Shown: piece after piece, positions 34,498-42,798 of the stretch
Layout of the letters: each line of letters begins with the position of its first letter
How positions within the stretch are numbered: the stretch's first letter is position 1
Assembly (NCBI RefSeq): GCF_002797595.1
Contig: NZ_PGFE01000001.1
Span: 1,054,001-1,118,000, forward strand
Source: Sediminihabitans luteus
Lineage (GTDB): Bacteria > Actinomycetota > Actinomycetes > Actinomycetales > Cellulomonadaceae
DNA length: 64,000 nt
Reading direction: 5' to 3'
Notes under the pieces: model-generated
The model's database searches: none
Seen by the model: the letters and a program-made list of their open reading frames with translations, nothing else
What the model was told of the DNA's origin: nothing
Program-made: the position numbers and the translations under genes

Positions 34498-35736
34498 ATG
34501 ACCACTCGCAGCAGCATCGCCATCACCCACGGCTACGTCGTCCCCGTCGCGTCCGCACCCCTGGACGACGCGACCGTCCTCATCGAGGACGGCGTGATCA
34601 CGGCCGTCGGCACGGACGTCACGGTGCCGGACGGCGTCCGCGTCCTCGACGCCGGGGGCCGCTGGGTGCTCCCGGGGTTCGTCGAGTCGCACGCGCACAT
34701 GGGGATGCACGAGGAGGGCGAGGGCTGGGCGGGCAACGACACCAACGAGTCGACCAACCCGAACGGCGCCGCGTTCCGCGCGATCGACGGCCTGTACGTC
34801 GAGGACGAGGGGTTCCGCGACGCGCTCGCGGGCGGCGTCACGACGGCCGTCGTCAAGCCCGGCTCGGCCAACCCGATCGGCGGGCAGACCGTCGCGATCA
34901 AGACGTGGGGCGGGCGCACGGTCGACGAGCAGGTGATCCGCGCGGCCGTGTCGGTCAAGTCCGCGCTCGGCGAGAACCCGAAGCGCGTGTACGGCGACCG
35001 CAAGAAGACACCGTCGACCCGCATGGGCGTCGCGCAGGTGATCCGCGAGGCGTTCGTCGAGGCGCAGGCGTACGCGGCCGCACGCGACGCCGCGCAAGCC
35101 GAGGGCAAGCCGTTCGCGCGCGACCTGGCCAAGGAGACGCTCGCGCGCGTGCTCGACGGCGAGCTGTTCTGGGACCAGCACACGCACCGCGCCGACGACA
35201 TCGCGACCGCGCTGCGCCTCGCGGACGAGTTCGGGTACCGGCTCGTGGTCAACCACGGCACCGACGGCGCCGCGATCGCCGACGTGCTCGCCGAGCGCGA
35301 CGTGCCGGTGATCTTCGGCCCGCTGCTCACCTCGCGGTCCAAGGTCGAGCTGCGCGACCGCTCGATCGGGGCGCTCGGGGCGCTCGCCCGCGCCGGGGTG
35401 CGGGTCGCGATCACGACCGACCACCCCGTGGTGCCTATCAACTTCCTGGTGCACCAGGCGTCGTTCGCGGTCAAGGAGGGGCTCGACCGCGACGTCGCGC
35501 TCGCGGCCCTCACGACCAACCCGGCCGCGTTCCTCGACCTCGACGACCGCGTGGGTGCGCTCGCGCCAGGGCTCGACGGCGACGTCGTCGTGTGGTCGGG
35601 CGACCCGCTCGACGTGACCGCGCGCGCCGAGCACGTGCTCATCACCGGGACCGAGGTCTACACGTGGGACCGCGAGGCCGACGGCGGCCGGGGCCGCGGT
35701 CGGGTCGTGGAGCGCTCGGAGCGGTTCACCGCCTGA
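34498..35736 (+). CDS. Amidohydrolase family metal hydrolase
   Basis: 412 residues. Imidazolonepropionase/dihydroorotase-like fold: beta-sandwich start (YVVPVASAPLDDATVLIEDG), metal motif GFVESHAHMGMHEEG, then LRLADEFGYRLVVNHGTDGA with a metal histidine, VRVAITTDHPVVP with the catalytic aspartate, and the C-terminal DVVVWSGDPLDVTARAEHVLITG. It hydrolyses a C-N bond in a cyclic or peptide-like substrate; the substrate is not evident. The ATG at 34498 is preferred; an in-frame ATG at 34486 sits too close to the GAAGGAG ribosome site. Single-gene unit. Confidence 0.9.
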   Translation: MTTRSSIAITHGYVVPVASAPLDDATVLIEDGVITAVGTDVTVPDGVRVLDAGGRWVLPGFVESHAHMGMHEEGEGWAGNDTNESTNPNGAAFRAIDGLYVEDEGFRDALAGGVTTAVVKPGSANPIGGQTVAIKTWGGRTVDEQVIRAAVSVKSALGENPKRVYGDRKKTPSTRMGVAQVIREAFVEAQAYAAARDAAQAEGKPFARDLAKETLARVLDGELFWDQHTHRADDIATALRLADEFGYRLVVNHGTDGAAIADVLAERDVPVIFGPLLTSRSKVELRDRSIGALGALARAGVRVAITTDHPVVPINFLVHQASFAVKEGLDRDVALAALTTNPAAFLDLDDRVGALAPGLDGDVVVWSGDPLDVTARAEHVLITGTEVYTWDREADGGRGRGRVVERSERFTA

Positions 35737-35751
35737 CCCCGGGCGCACGCC

Positions 35752-35819
35752 CACCGCCGAACGCGCGATCCGTCACGGTTCTGAGCCAGAATCCGTGACA
35801 GATCGCGCGTTCGGCGGTG
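35752..35819. repeat. Palindromic intergenic element, copy A (best copy)
   Basis: Twenty-seven-base arms (35752-35778 and 35793-35819) pair with a single mismatch, and the loop itself has a TTCTG/CAGAA stem, so nearly the whole 68 bases fold. The right arm contains GATCGCGCGTTCGGCGGTG. It lies between the convergent amidohydrolase and symporter genes, where it can end both transcripts. It overlaps the first unit of the following 16-bp tandem repeat. Confidence 0.8.
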
Positions 35820-35893
35820 GGGCGGCCGGCGGTGGGGCAGCCGGGCGGTGGGGCGGCCGGGCGGTGGGGCGGCCGGGCGGTGGGGCGGCCGGG
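35815..35893. repeat. 16-bp tandem repeat, five units
   Basis: The unit CGGTGGGGCGGCCGGG is at 35815 (15 bases), 35830 (one change), 35846, 35862 and 35878. The last unit ends directly before the TCA that encodes the symporter stop. It begins inside the end of the long palindrome, as if the palindrome's CGGTGG end seeded the amplification. Confidence 0.85.
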
Positions 35894-37369
35894 TCAGACC
35901 TTCGCGTGCTCGCGCGGCCCCGCGACCTCGGTGGCGGACGACGCGACCGCGGTCCCGTCGTCCGGCACCTCGGTCCGGGCGTCCGCCTCGTCGTCCGAGA
36001 AGAGGTCCTCGGTCGTGACCGAGTCGTACTGCTCCTGGTCGAGGATCCCCTCGCGCTTGGCGACGACGGTCGGCACGAGCACCTGACCGGCGACGTTGAC
36101 CGCGGTACGGCCCATGTCGAGCATCGGGTCGATGGCGAGCAGCAGTCCGACGCCCGCGAGCGGCAGGCCCAGGGTCGAGAGCGTGAGCGTGAGCATCACG
36201 AGCGCGCCGGTGAGGCCCGCGGTCGCGGCCGAGCCGACGACCGACACGAACGCGATGAGCAGGTAGTCGGTGATCGACAGGTGCACGCCGAAGATCTCGG
36301 CGACGAAGATCGCGCTGATCGCGGGGTAGATCGAGGCGCAGCCGTCCATCTTGGTCGTCGCGGCGAGCGGCACCGCGAACGACGCGTACTCGCGCGGCAC
36401 GCCGAGGTTCCGCTCGGTCACGCGCTGCGTCACGGGCAGCGTGCCGATCGACGAGCGCGAGACGAACGCGAGCTGGATCGCGGGCCACGCGCCCTTGAAG
36501 TAGCTGCGGATCCGCAGCCCGTTCGAGCGCAGGATGATCGGGTAGACGACGAACAGGACGATCGCGAGACCCGTGTAGATCGCGATCGCGAACTTCCCGA
36601 GCGGTGCGAGCAGGTCCCAGCCGTAGGTCGCGATCGCGTAGCCGATGAGGCCCGCGGTGCCGATCGGCGCGAGGCGGATGATCCACCACAGCACGGTCTG
36701 GATGATCGACAGCGCCGAGCGGTTGAACGCGAGGAACGGCTCGGCCTTGGCGCCGACCTTGAGCGTCGCGACGCCGATCACGAGCGCGATCACGACGATC
36801 TGGAGCACGTTGAACGAGATCGAGGTGCTCGCGCTGGTCGTGCCGTCGGCGGCCGTCTCGAGCTGCGTGCCCGCGCCGATGCCGAGGAAGTTCCCGGGGA
36901 TCAGGCCGTTGAGGAAGTCGAGCCAGCTGCCGCTGCGGCCCGGGTCGGCGCCGTCCTCGGGGCTCAGGCCCGTGCCGGTGCCGGGCTGGAAGATCAGCCC
37001 GAGGCCGATGCCGACGGCCACCGAGATGAGCGCGGTGATCGCGAACCACAGCAGGGTCTGGCCGGCGAGACGCGCGGCGTTGGTGACCTTCCGCAGGTTC
37101 GCGATCGACGCGACGATCGCGGTGAACACGAGCGGCGGCACGATCGCCTTGAGCAGCGTCACGAACGACGTGCCGATGGTGCCGAGCGTCGACGCGAGCC
37201 AGTTGGGCGTCTCGTGGTCGGTGCCGGCGTCGACGGGGCCGAGGCTCAGCGCGAGGGCGCCGAGGACGATCCCGATGCCGAGGCCGAGGAGGATCTGGAC
37301 GGAGAACGACGGCATGCGGAGCCGTCGGCGCGTGGGCGTCGTCGACGCCGGTGCAGGGGTGGTGGACAC
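35894..37369 (-). CDS. Dicarboxylate/amino acid:cation symporter (DAACS family)
   Basis: 491 residues with about eight TM helices and two re-entrant loops. Signatures are LLKAIVPPLVFTAIVASI, SSIGTLPVTQRVTE (serine-rich hairpin 1), FAVPLAATTKMDGCASIYP and the last helix IDPMLDMGRTAVNVAGQ with the substrate-binding aspartate/arginine. The family imports C4-dicarboxylates, glutamate/aspartate or cystine with sodium or protons. A Cys-ending leader peptide 170 bp upstream suggests sulphur control, which would favour a cystine (TcyP-like) substrate; this is inference. The GTG start follows GAGAGG. The acidic C-terminal tail (about 440-491) is unusual. Confidence 0.92.
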   Translation of the reverse strand: MSTTPAPASTTPTRRRLRMPSFSVQILLGLGIGIVLGALALSLGPVDAGTDHETPNWLASTLGTIGTSFVTLLKAIVPPLVFTAIVASIANLRKVTNAARLAGQTLLWFAITALISVAVGIGLGLIFQPGTGTGLSPEDGADPGRSGSWLDFLNGLIPGNFLGIGAGTQLETAADGTTSASTSISFNVLQIVVIALVIGVATLKVGAKAEPFLAFNRSALSIIQTVLWWIIRLAPIGTAGLIGYAIATYGWDLLAPLGKFAIAIYTGLAIVLFVVYPIILRSNGLRIRSYFKGAWPAIQLAFVSRSSIGTLPVTQRVTERNLGVPREYASFAVPLAATTKMDGCASIYPAISAIFVAEIFGVHLSITDYLLIAFVSVVGSAATAGLTGALVMLTLTLSTLGLPLAGVGLLLAIDPMLDMGRTAVNVAGQVLVPTVVAKREGILDQEQYDSVTTEDLFSDDEADARTEVPDDGTAVASSATEVAGPREHAKV

Positions 37370-37388
37370 GGGGATACCTCTCGCGATC

Positions 37389-37456
37389 CACCGGCGAACG
37401 CGTCATGCGTCGCGCCTACGGGCACGCAGACGTGACGGATCCCGCGTTCGGCGGTG
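37389..37456. repeat. Palindromic intergenic element, copy C
   Basis: The left arm begins CACCGGCGAACGCG and the right arm ends GATCCCGCGTTCGGCGGTG. The arms are degenerate but clearly of the same family as copies A and B. Unlike them it lies upstream of a gene, between the leader peptide and the symporter start, so on the leftward transcript it could be an attenuator hairpin. Confidence 0.65.
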
Positions 37457-37542
37457 GGTGGGGGTGGACGGGCGTGGGACGCGCACCCGGCGGGTCGTCA
37501 GCCGGGAGGGCCGCCGGCGTGGCCGGCGTCAGGCGCGTGGGG

Positions 37543-37614
37543 TCAGCGACACAGCGCGCTGGCGACCCGGTGCAGGTCGACGGCGCGGCGCTCGGTGAGG
37601 TTCCACGGGGTCAT
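37543..37614 (-). CDS. Cysteine-containing putative leader peptide
   Basis: A 23-residue frame starts at ATG 37614 and ends RRAVDLHRVASALCR. This matches the short actinobacterial leader peptides (RR.VDL.RVa.ALCR) that precede sulphur and amino-acid transport genes and are thought to sense cysteine through a late Cys codon followed by stop. Here the Cys is the next-to-last residue. The symporter gene begins 173 bp downstream on the same strand, with palindrome C between them. It is too short for normal gene finding but the sequence match is specific. Confidence 0.7.
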   Translation of the reverse strand: MTPWNLTERRAVDLHRVASALCR

Positions 37615-37688
37615 GGTGGGGACAACCTGAGAGCCGCCCCGCCGTATTCCCGTCCCGGCCACCCCGCGGGTGTGACCGTGGACACCCG

Positions 37689-39713
37689 TCAGGCGATCCG
37701 CTCCAGGAACTCGTGCAGCAGCGGCCCGGCCGTGGTCGAGCCGTACTCGCCGTCCGCGACCATGACCGCGACCGCGACGTCGTCCTGGACCGCGATCATC
37801 CACGCGTGCGCGTGCGTGCCGTCGCCGAACTGCGCCGTCCCCGTCTTCGCGGCGAGGTCGCCCGGCAGGTCGCCCAGGACCTCGGCGCTGCCGTCGGTGA
37901 CGACGCCGCGCATGAGCGTGTGCAGCGTGTCCGCCTCGCCCTCCGTGAGCCCCGAGTCGGGCACGACCGTCGCGCTCGGGCTCGGATCCGCGGTGCCGGT
38001 GGGGCCCGCGGTCCCGCTCGCGCTCTCTGACGCCGCCCCCGCGGCCACGTCGTCGCCCGACGTCGCCCCCGCGGCCGGGCGCACGAGCACAGGGTCGACC
38101 CGATGCCCGGCCGCGACGCTCGCCGCGAGGCGCGCCATCGCGAGCGGCGACGCGACGATCTCACCCTGCCCGATCATCGAGGCCGCGTGCGCGGTCTCGC
38201 CCGCCGTCGTCGGCACGTCGCCCCAGGCCGCCGGCGCACCGAACGCGGGCGCCGGGACGCCGAGCCCGAGGTCGGCCGCGGCGTCGTGCAGCGCCTGCTG
38301 GTCGACCGCGTCGCGCTGCCCGATCATCGCCGTGTTGCACGAGTTCGCGAACGCGACGCTCAGCGGCACGTCGCCCGTCGCGTCCGCCGGGTAGCCGGGC
38401 ACGTTGCGGAACTCGCGCCCGTCGACCGTGATCGACGCCGGGCAGGCCACGGTCGAGTCGGGCGTCAGTCCCGTGCGGAGCATCCCGAGCGTCGAGGCCA
38501 CCTTGAACGTCGAGCCCGGCGCGTACTCGCCGAGCGTCGCGGTCGACAGCCCGTCGCCGCCCGGCCCGCTCGCCGCGACGAGCACGTCGCCCGTCGACAC
38601 GTCGATCGCGACCAGGGCGCTCGCGGGGGCGACGTCCGCGAGCACGTCCTCCGCGACCGTCTGCATGCCCACGTCGAGGGTCGTCGCGAGCGGGACGCCC
38701 GCGACCGGCGGGGTCGAGAACAGCTCGGTCGGGTCGCCCTCGGCCGGCTGCAGGCTGATCGTCCGCCCGGGCGTGCCGCGCAGCTGCGCGTCGTACTGCT
38801 GCTGCAGGCCCGACAGCCCGGCCGTGTCCCCGGCCAGCACCGCGCCGTCCGACGCCTCGACGACCTCCGCGGTCGCGTCGCCCGCACGGCCCAGCAGGGC
38901 GCGCGCGAAGTCGCGCGTCGGGGCCAGCGGCAGCTGGTCCGGGACGGTCACGACGCCCGGGATCGCCTGCGCGGCCTCGACGTCGAGGGACGTGGTGTCG
39001 TCCTGGCGCACCGTGATCGCCTCGACGAACGCCTTGTCCCCCGCGTTCTCGACGCGCGTGGCGTAGTCGTCGGCGTCGAGGCCCACGAGCGCCGCGAGCT
39101 CGCGCGCGGCCTTCCGCTGGGCCGCGGCGTCCGTGGCCCGGGTCTTGTCGACCCCCACGCGGTAGACCGCACGGTCCTTGACGATCGGGTCGCCGCCCTC
39201 GCCCAGGATCCCCGCGCGCTCTGCGCGCACCCGGTCGACCGTGAGCGACCCGCCGTCGGCGAGGTGCGGCAGCAGGACGTCGGGCTCCCAGTCGACCTGC
39301 CAGACGACGTCGGTCTCGACGCCCTCGGGCGCGTCGACCTTCTCGAGCATGACGTCCGTCGTGTACGTCCACGGGTCGTCGGGCGAGACGTCCCACGTCC
39401 AGGCGAACGTCGCGGTCGCGTGGTCCGCGTCGTTGACGTGCGGGGTCACGCGGGTCACGTCGACCGTGCGCGCGACGTCGGCGAGCGGCTCGAACAGCGT
39501 GTCGCGGGCCGCGGCCACGTCGTCCGCCGCGAGCTCCGTGCCGTCGTCCGCGGCGAGCGCGAGCCCTTCGAAGGACCCGCCCGCGAGGGCCCGGGCGAGC
39601 TCGGCGGCGGCGTCCTCGGGCTCCGGGTCGGGCGGGGAGCACGCCGTGAGGCTCAGACCTGCGACCGTCGCGACGAGCGCGACGACCCCCGTACGTGCTG
39701 CCCTGCCCTGCAT
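37689..39713 (-). CDS. MecA-like class B penicillin-binding lipoprotein
   Basis: 674 residues. The lipobox LSLTACSPPD (about residues 19-28) anchors it outside the membrane. An NTF2-like MecA_N domain (about 35-145) and dimerisation region (150-320) precede the transpeptidase domain. The three active-site motifs are visible: STFK (about 401-404), SCN (about 458-460) and KTGT (about 623-626). It cross-links peptidoglycan; the overall layout is that of low-affinity PBPs such as PBP2a, so reduced beta-lactam sensitivity is possible but cannot be read from the sequence. It starts with ATG and has a tail free of TM segments. It seems to be a single-gene unit. Confidence 0.92.
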   Translation of the reverse strand: MQGRAARTGVVALVATVAGLSLTACSPPDPEPEDAAAELARALAGGSFEGLALAADDGTELAADDVAAARDTLFEPLADVARTVDVTRVTPHVNDADHATATFAWTWDVSPDDPWTYTTDVMLEKVDAPEGVETDVVWQVDWEPDVLLPHLADGGSLTVDRVRAERAGILGEGGDPIVKDRAVYRVGVDKTRATDAAAQRKAARELAALVGLDADDYATRVENAGDKAFVEAITVRQDDTTSLDVEAAQAIPGVVTVPDQLPLAPTRDFARALLGRAGDATAEVVEASDGAVLAGDTAGLSGLQQQYDAQLRGTPGRTISLQPAEGDPTELFSTPPVAGVPLATTLDVGMQTVAEDVLADVAPASALVAIDVSTGDVLVAASGPGGDGLSTATLGEYAPGSTFKVASTLGMLRTGLTPDSTVACPASITVDGREFRNVPGYPADATGDVPLSVAFANSCNTAMIGQRDAVDQQALHDAAADLGLGVPAPAFGAPAAWGDVPTTAGETAHAASMIGQGEIVASPLAMARLAASVAAGHRVDPVLVRPAAGATSGDDVAAGAASESASGTAGPTGTADPSPSATVVPDSGLTEGEADTLHTLMRGVVTDGSAEVLGDLPGDLAAKTGTAQFGDGTHAHAWMIAVQDDVAVAVMVADGEYGSTTAGPLLHEFLERIA

Positions 39714-39846
39714 GTCGTGCCCCTCTGCCGACCGGTTCGGGCTGATTCGCCCGGTGCACCGTAGCCCGCGGCGGTTGCCGGGGTCACCCGGCGTGGCGTA
39801 CGTTCACGCGACCCTCACGTCCCGGCGATGGACCTCGGCGATGCCG

Positions 39847-41061
39847 TCACCGCGCGAGCGCCGCACCCATCCGCTCGACCGCCTCGGTGAGGATCGCCGG
39901 CGACGTCGCGAGGTTGACGCGCACGTGCCCGCGCCCGGCCTCGCCGAACGTCGCGCCCTCGTTGACGGCGACCCGCGCCTCGTCGAGGAAGTACCGCGAC
40001 GGCGTCCGACCACCGGCGGCCCCCAGGTCGAGGCCCCGGCAGTCGACCCACCCGAAGTAGGTCGCCTCGGCGGGCCGGTGGACCGCGCCGGGCAGGTGGA
40101 TCTCGACGAGGTCGGCGAACAGCTCCTTGTTGCGGTCGATGCCGCGCAGCACCGCGTCGAGCCACGGGACCGCGTCGCGCAGTGCGGCGGCGTGCGCGAC
40201 GGCCGCGAGGTGCGAGACGCCGTGGTTCGCGATCTCGGGGATCCGTCGAAGGTCGTGCGCGGCACCGGGACCGGCGACGGCGACCGCCGTCTTGAGCCCT
40301 GCGAGGTTCCACGCCTTCGACGCCGAGAGCACCGTGATCGCGTCGTCCGACCCGTCGACGCTCAGCAGCGGCGTGAACCGGGGCCCGTCGGTCGCGAGGT
40401 GCCCTGCGAGCGGTGCGTGGATCTCGTCGGCCACCACGCGCACCCCGTAACGGGCGGCGAGCGCGAGCGCGGCCTCGAGCTCGGCGCGCGTGTGCGCGGT
40501 GCCCGTCGGGTTGTGCGGGTTGCACAGCAGGTAGACGGCGCGGCGTCCGCTGCCCGGGCCGTCGCCGTGCGCGGCGACGCCCGTCGCGTCGGCGAACGCG
40601 GCCTCGAGCGCGTCGAGGTCGATCCGCCCGTCGGCGAGCGGCGCCTCGACGATGCGACGCCCCGCGTTGCCGGGGAACGAGTAGAACGGCGGGTACACGG
40701 GCGGGTTGACGACGACGGCGTCGCCCGGCCCGGTGAGGACGCCAATGACCTCGGTCAGCCCGACCATGACGTCGGCGAGCGTGCGCGTGCGTGCGACGTC
40801 GATCTCCCAGCCCCAGCGGGGTGCCGCGAACCCGGCGAGCGCCTCGGCGTACCCGGTGCCGTGGTCGTAGCCCGTGTCACCGTCCTGCATCGCGCGGTGC
40901 ACGGCATCGACGACCTGCGGCGCGAGCGTCACGTCCATCTCGGCGACGAACAGCGGCAGCACGTCGGGCGCGTACGCGCGCCACTTGACGGACGTGCGGC
41001 GCCGCAGGTCGGCGAGCGTGAGGGTGTCGAAGGGCGTGAGGTCGGGGGTCTCGGTGGCCAC
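39847..41061 (-). CDS. MalY/PatB-type PLP-dependent C-S lyase
   Basis: 404 residues of fold-type I aminotransferases. Motifs are PLFVAEMDVTLAP, CNPHNPTGTAHTRAEL (with the cofactor asparagine), VVADEIHAPL and the Schiff-base lysine in LSASKAWNLAGLK. PatB/MalY enzymes cleave cystathionine, cystine or other C-S bonds to pyruvate, ammonia and a thiol. The GTG at 41061 is 6 bases after TAGCGT. The neighbouring symporter and Cys leader peptide (separate transcripts) would fit a sulphur-amino-acid theme, though this link is inferred. Confidence 0.92.
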   Translation of the reverse strand: MATETPDLTPFDTLTLADLRRRTSVKWRAYAPDVLPLFVAEMDVTLAPQVVDAVHRAMQDGDTGYDHGTGYAEALAGFAAPRWGWEIDVARTRTLADVMVGLTEVIGVLTGPGDAVVVNPPVYPPFYSFPGNAGRRIVEAPLADGRIDLDALEAAFADATGVAAHGDGPGSGRRAVYLLCNPHNPTGTAHTRAELEAALALAARYGVRVVADEIHAPLAGHLATDGPRFTPLLSVDGSDDAITVLSASKAWNLAGLKTAVAVAGPGAAHDLRRIPEIANHGVSHLAAVAHAAALRDAVPWLDAVLRGIDRNKELFADLVEIHLPGAVHRPAEATYFGWVDCRGLDLGAAGGRTPSRYFLDEARVAVNEGATFGEAGRGHVRVNLATSPAILTEAVERMGAALAR

Positions 41062-41073
41062 GTGTCCACGCTA
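41062..41073 (-). promoter_or_regulatory. Leaderless promoter of the C-S lyase
   Basis: Minus-strand TAGCGT (41068-41073), 6 bases, GTG at 41061. Confidence 0.55.
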
Positions 41074-41099
41074 CCCGGGCGGGCGGCGTCCGACCCCGG

Positions 41100-42725
41100 T
41101 CAGCCGAGGCCGTGGCGGGCGAGCGGTTCGACGAGCTCGCGCTCCTCGTACGCCAGGTGCGACAGGAGGGTGTCGCTCAGCAGGTCGACCGCGGCGCGCA
41201 GCCCGGCGATCCCGGCGGCGGGGTCGGGCTCGGCGACCATCGCGACGAGCGCCTGGTCGACGCCCTCGAGCACCTCGTGGATCGTGTGGTGCTCGGCCTC
41301 GAGGCGGTCGATCACGGGCGCGAGCGCGGGCTCGGCCGAGCGCAGGTGCGGGAACATCGACTGGTCCTCGATGGTGTGGTGCGTCGTGACGACGCGGCAG
41401 TACGACTCGCAGTAGGTGCCGAGCGTCCAGGAGTTCTGCCGCATGGTCATGGTGTTGATCGCGGAGCGCGCCGCGCCGACGCTCAGCGCCCCGGCCGCGA
41501 CCTGGTCGATGAGCCCCTGGACCTGGTCGAGCTCGGCGCGCAGGTGGTCGTGCACGTCGACGAGGTGCTGACCGGTCGCGGTCTCGTGCGGGGTGTACTC
41601 CCGGCCCGCGGGGGCGCCGGGCCCGCTCGGCCGGGTCGACTCGTCCCAGGCGCGGACGGCGCTGCGCCGGGTCCCGTCGTCCGGCGTCGGCGTGACTCGC
41701 AGCCCGGCCCCGGACGCGGCGGAGGGGCTCGGACCGGCCGCTCGACCGACGTCCGACACCTGACCACCCGCGACGCGCGCGGCCTTGACGTCCTTCGCCT
41801 CCTCCGCCCCGTCCGTGGCCTCCGTGGTCATGGTGGAGGCACCACGGGCCCGCTCGCCGTCGACGAGCTCGCGGACGGCGGGCGCGACCTCGGTCGCGAA
41901 GCGGCGGATCGTCCCCGCGTCGTCGGTCGCGAGCACGAACGCGCTCGTGCCGTGCTCGAGCGTGAGCGCGGCGAGCTGCTCGGCCCAGTCCTGCGGCGAG
42001 CCCTGGAGCATCCCCGCCCCGCGGCCGAAGCGCCCGTTGACGTTGTAGAGGCGGCGGACGTCGGCCGGCGCGCGTCCGGCGTCGGCCGCGGCCTGGTCGA
42101 TGCGGGCGTTGGCCTCGGCGAGCTTCTCGGGGCCGAGGTAGGCCATGGACGGCCACCAGCCGTCGGCGAGGCGGCCGACGAGCCGCTGCATGCGCGGGCC
42201 GACGGCCCCGACCCAGATCGCCATGTCGTGCGCGGGCGCGGGCCCGGGGTGCGCGCCGTGCACGTCGTAGTGGGTGCCGCGGCGGCGCACCGACCCGGAG
42301 TCCTCGGCCCACAGGTCGCGCACGATCGCGATGGCCTCGGCGAGCGACTCGACGGCCTCGCCGGGTGTGCGGCGCGGCCCGCCGTTGGCGGCGATCGCGT
42401 CCCAGAACGCGCCCGCGCCGATCCCGAGCTCGACGCGTCCGCCGGTCAGGCGGTCGAGGCTCGCGTGGCTGCGGGCCAGCACCGCGGGGTCGCGCAGCGG
42501 CAGGTTGGCGACGTCGAGCGCGACGCGCACGTTCACGGTGCTCGCACCGATGACGGACAGCAGCGTCCACGCGTCGAGGAACTTCGCCTGGTACGGGTGG
42601 TCCTGGAGCGCGACGAGGTCGAGGCCCGTCTCGTCGGCCACGCGGGCGAGCGCGACGACGCGCTCGGCGTCCGCGGCGGACGGCGTCAGGAAGGTGCCGA
42701 AGAGGAGGTCGTGCCCGTAGTCCAT
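41100..42725 (-). CDS. Luciferase-like oxidoreductase fused to a hemerythrin domain
   Basis: 541 residues. Residues 1-300 are an LLM-class flavin/F420-dependent oxidoreductase (MDYGHDLLFGTFL, LDRLTGGRVELGIGAGAFWDAIAANGG, MAIWVGAVGPRMQRLVGRLADGWW). A polar linker (300-380) leads to an HHE hemerythrin domain (380-541) with the full di-iron ligand set: HDHLRAEL, HHTIEDQSMFPHL, EHHTIHEVLEG and HLAYEERELVEPL. One polypeptide thus joins a TIM-barrel oxidoreductase to an oxygen- or NO-binding di-iron bundle. The ATG at 42725 is the natural LLM start. The substrate is unknown; an O2-, peroxide- or NO-linked reaction is plausible. Confidence 0.9.
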   Translation of the reverse strand: MDYGHDLLFGTFLTPSAADAERVVALARVADETGLDLVALQDHPYQAKFLDAWTLLSVIGASTVNVRVALDVANLPLRDPAVLARSHASLDRLTGGRVELGIGAGAFWDAIAANGGPRRTPGEAVESLAEAIAIVRDLWAEDSGSVRRRGTHYDVHGAHPGPAPAHDMAIWVGAVGPRMQRLVGRLADGWWPSMAYLGPEKLAEANARIDQAAADAGRAPADVRRLYNVNGRFGRGAGMLQGSPQDWAEQLAALTLEHGTSAFVLATDDAGTIRRFATEVAPAVRELVDGERARGASTMTTEATDGAEEAKDVKAARVAGGQVSDVGRAAGPSPSAASGAGLRVTPTPDDGTRRSAVRAWDESTRPSGPGAPAGREYTPHETATGQHLVDVHDHLRAELDQVQGLIDQVAAGALSVGAARSAINTMTMRQNSWTLGTYCESYCRVVTTHHTIEDQSMFPHLRSAEPALAPVIDRLEAEHHTIHEVLEGVDQALVAMVAEPDPAAGIAGLRAAVDLLSDTLLSHLAYEERELVEPLARHGLG

Positions 42726-42798
42726 GCTGCTCCAGCCGCCGTTCCGTCGAGGATTCGACGGTATACCCGCGGCGACGCCCCCGGCGCGGTCGCGGCGG

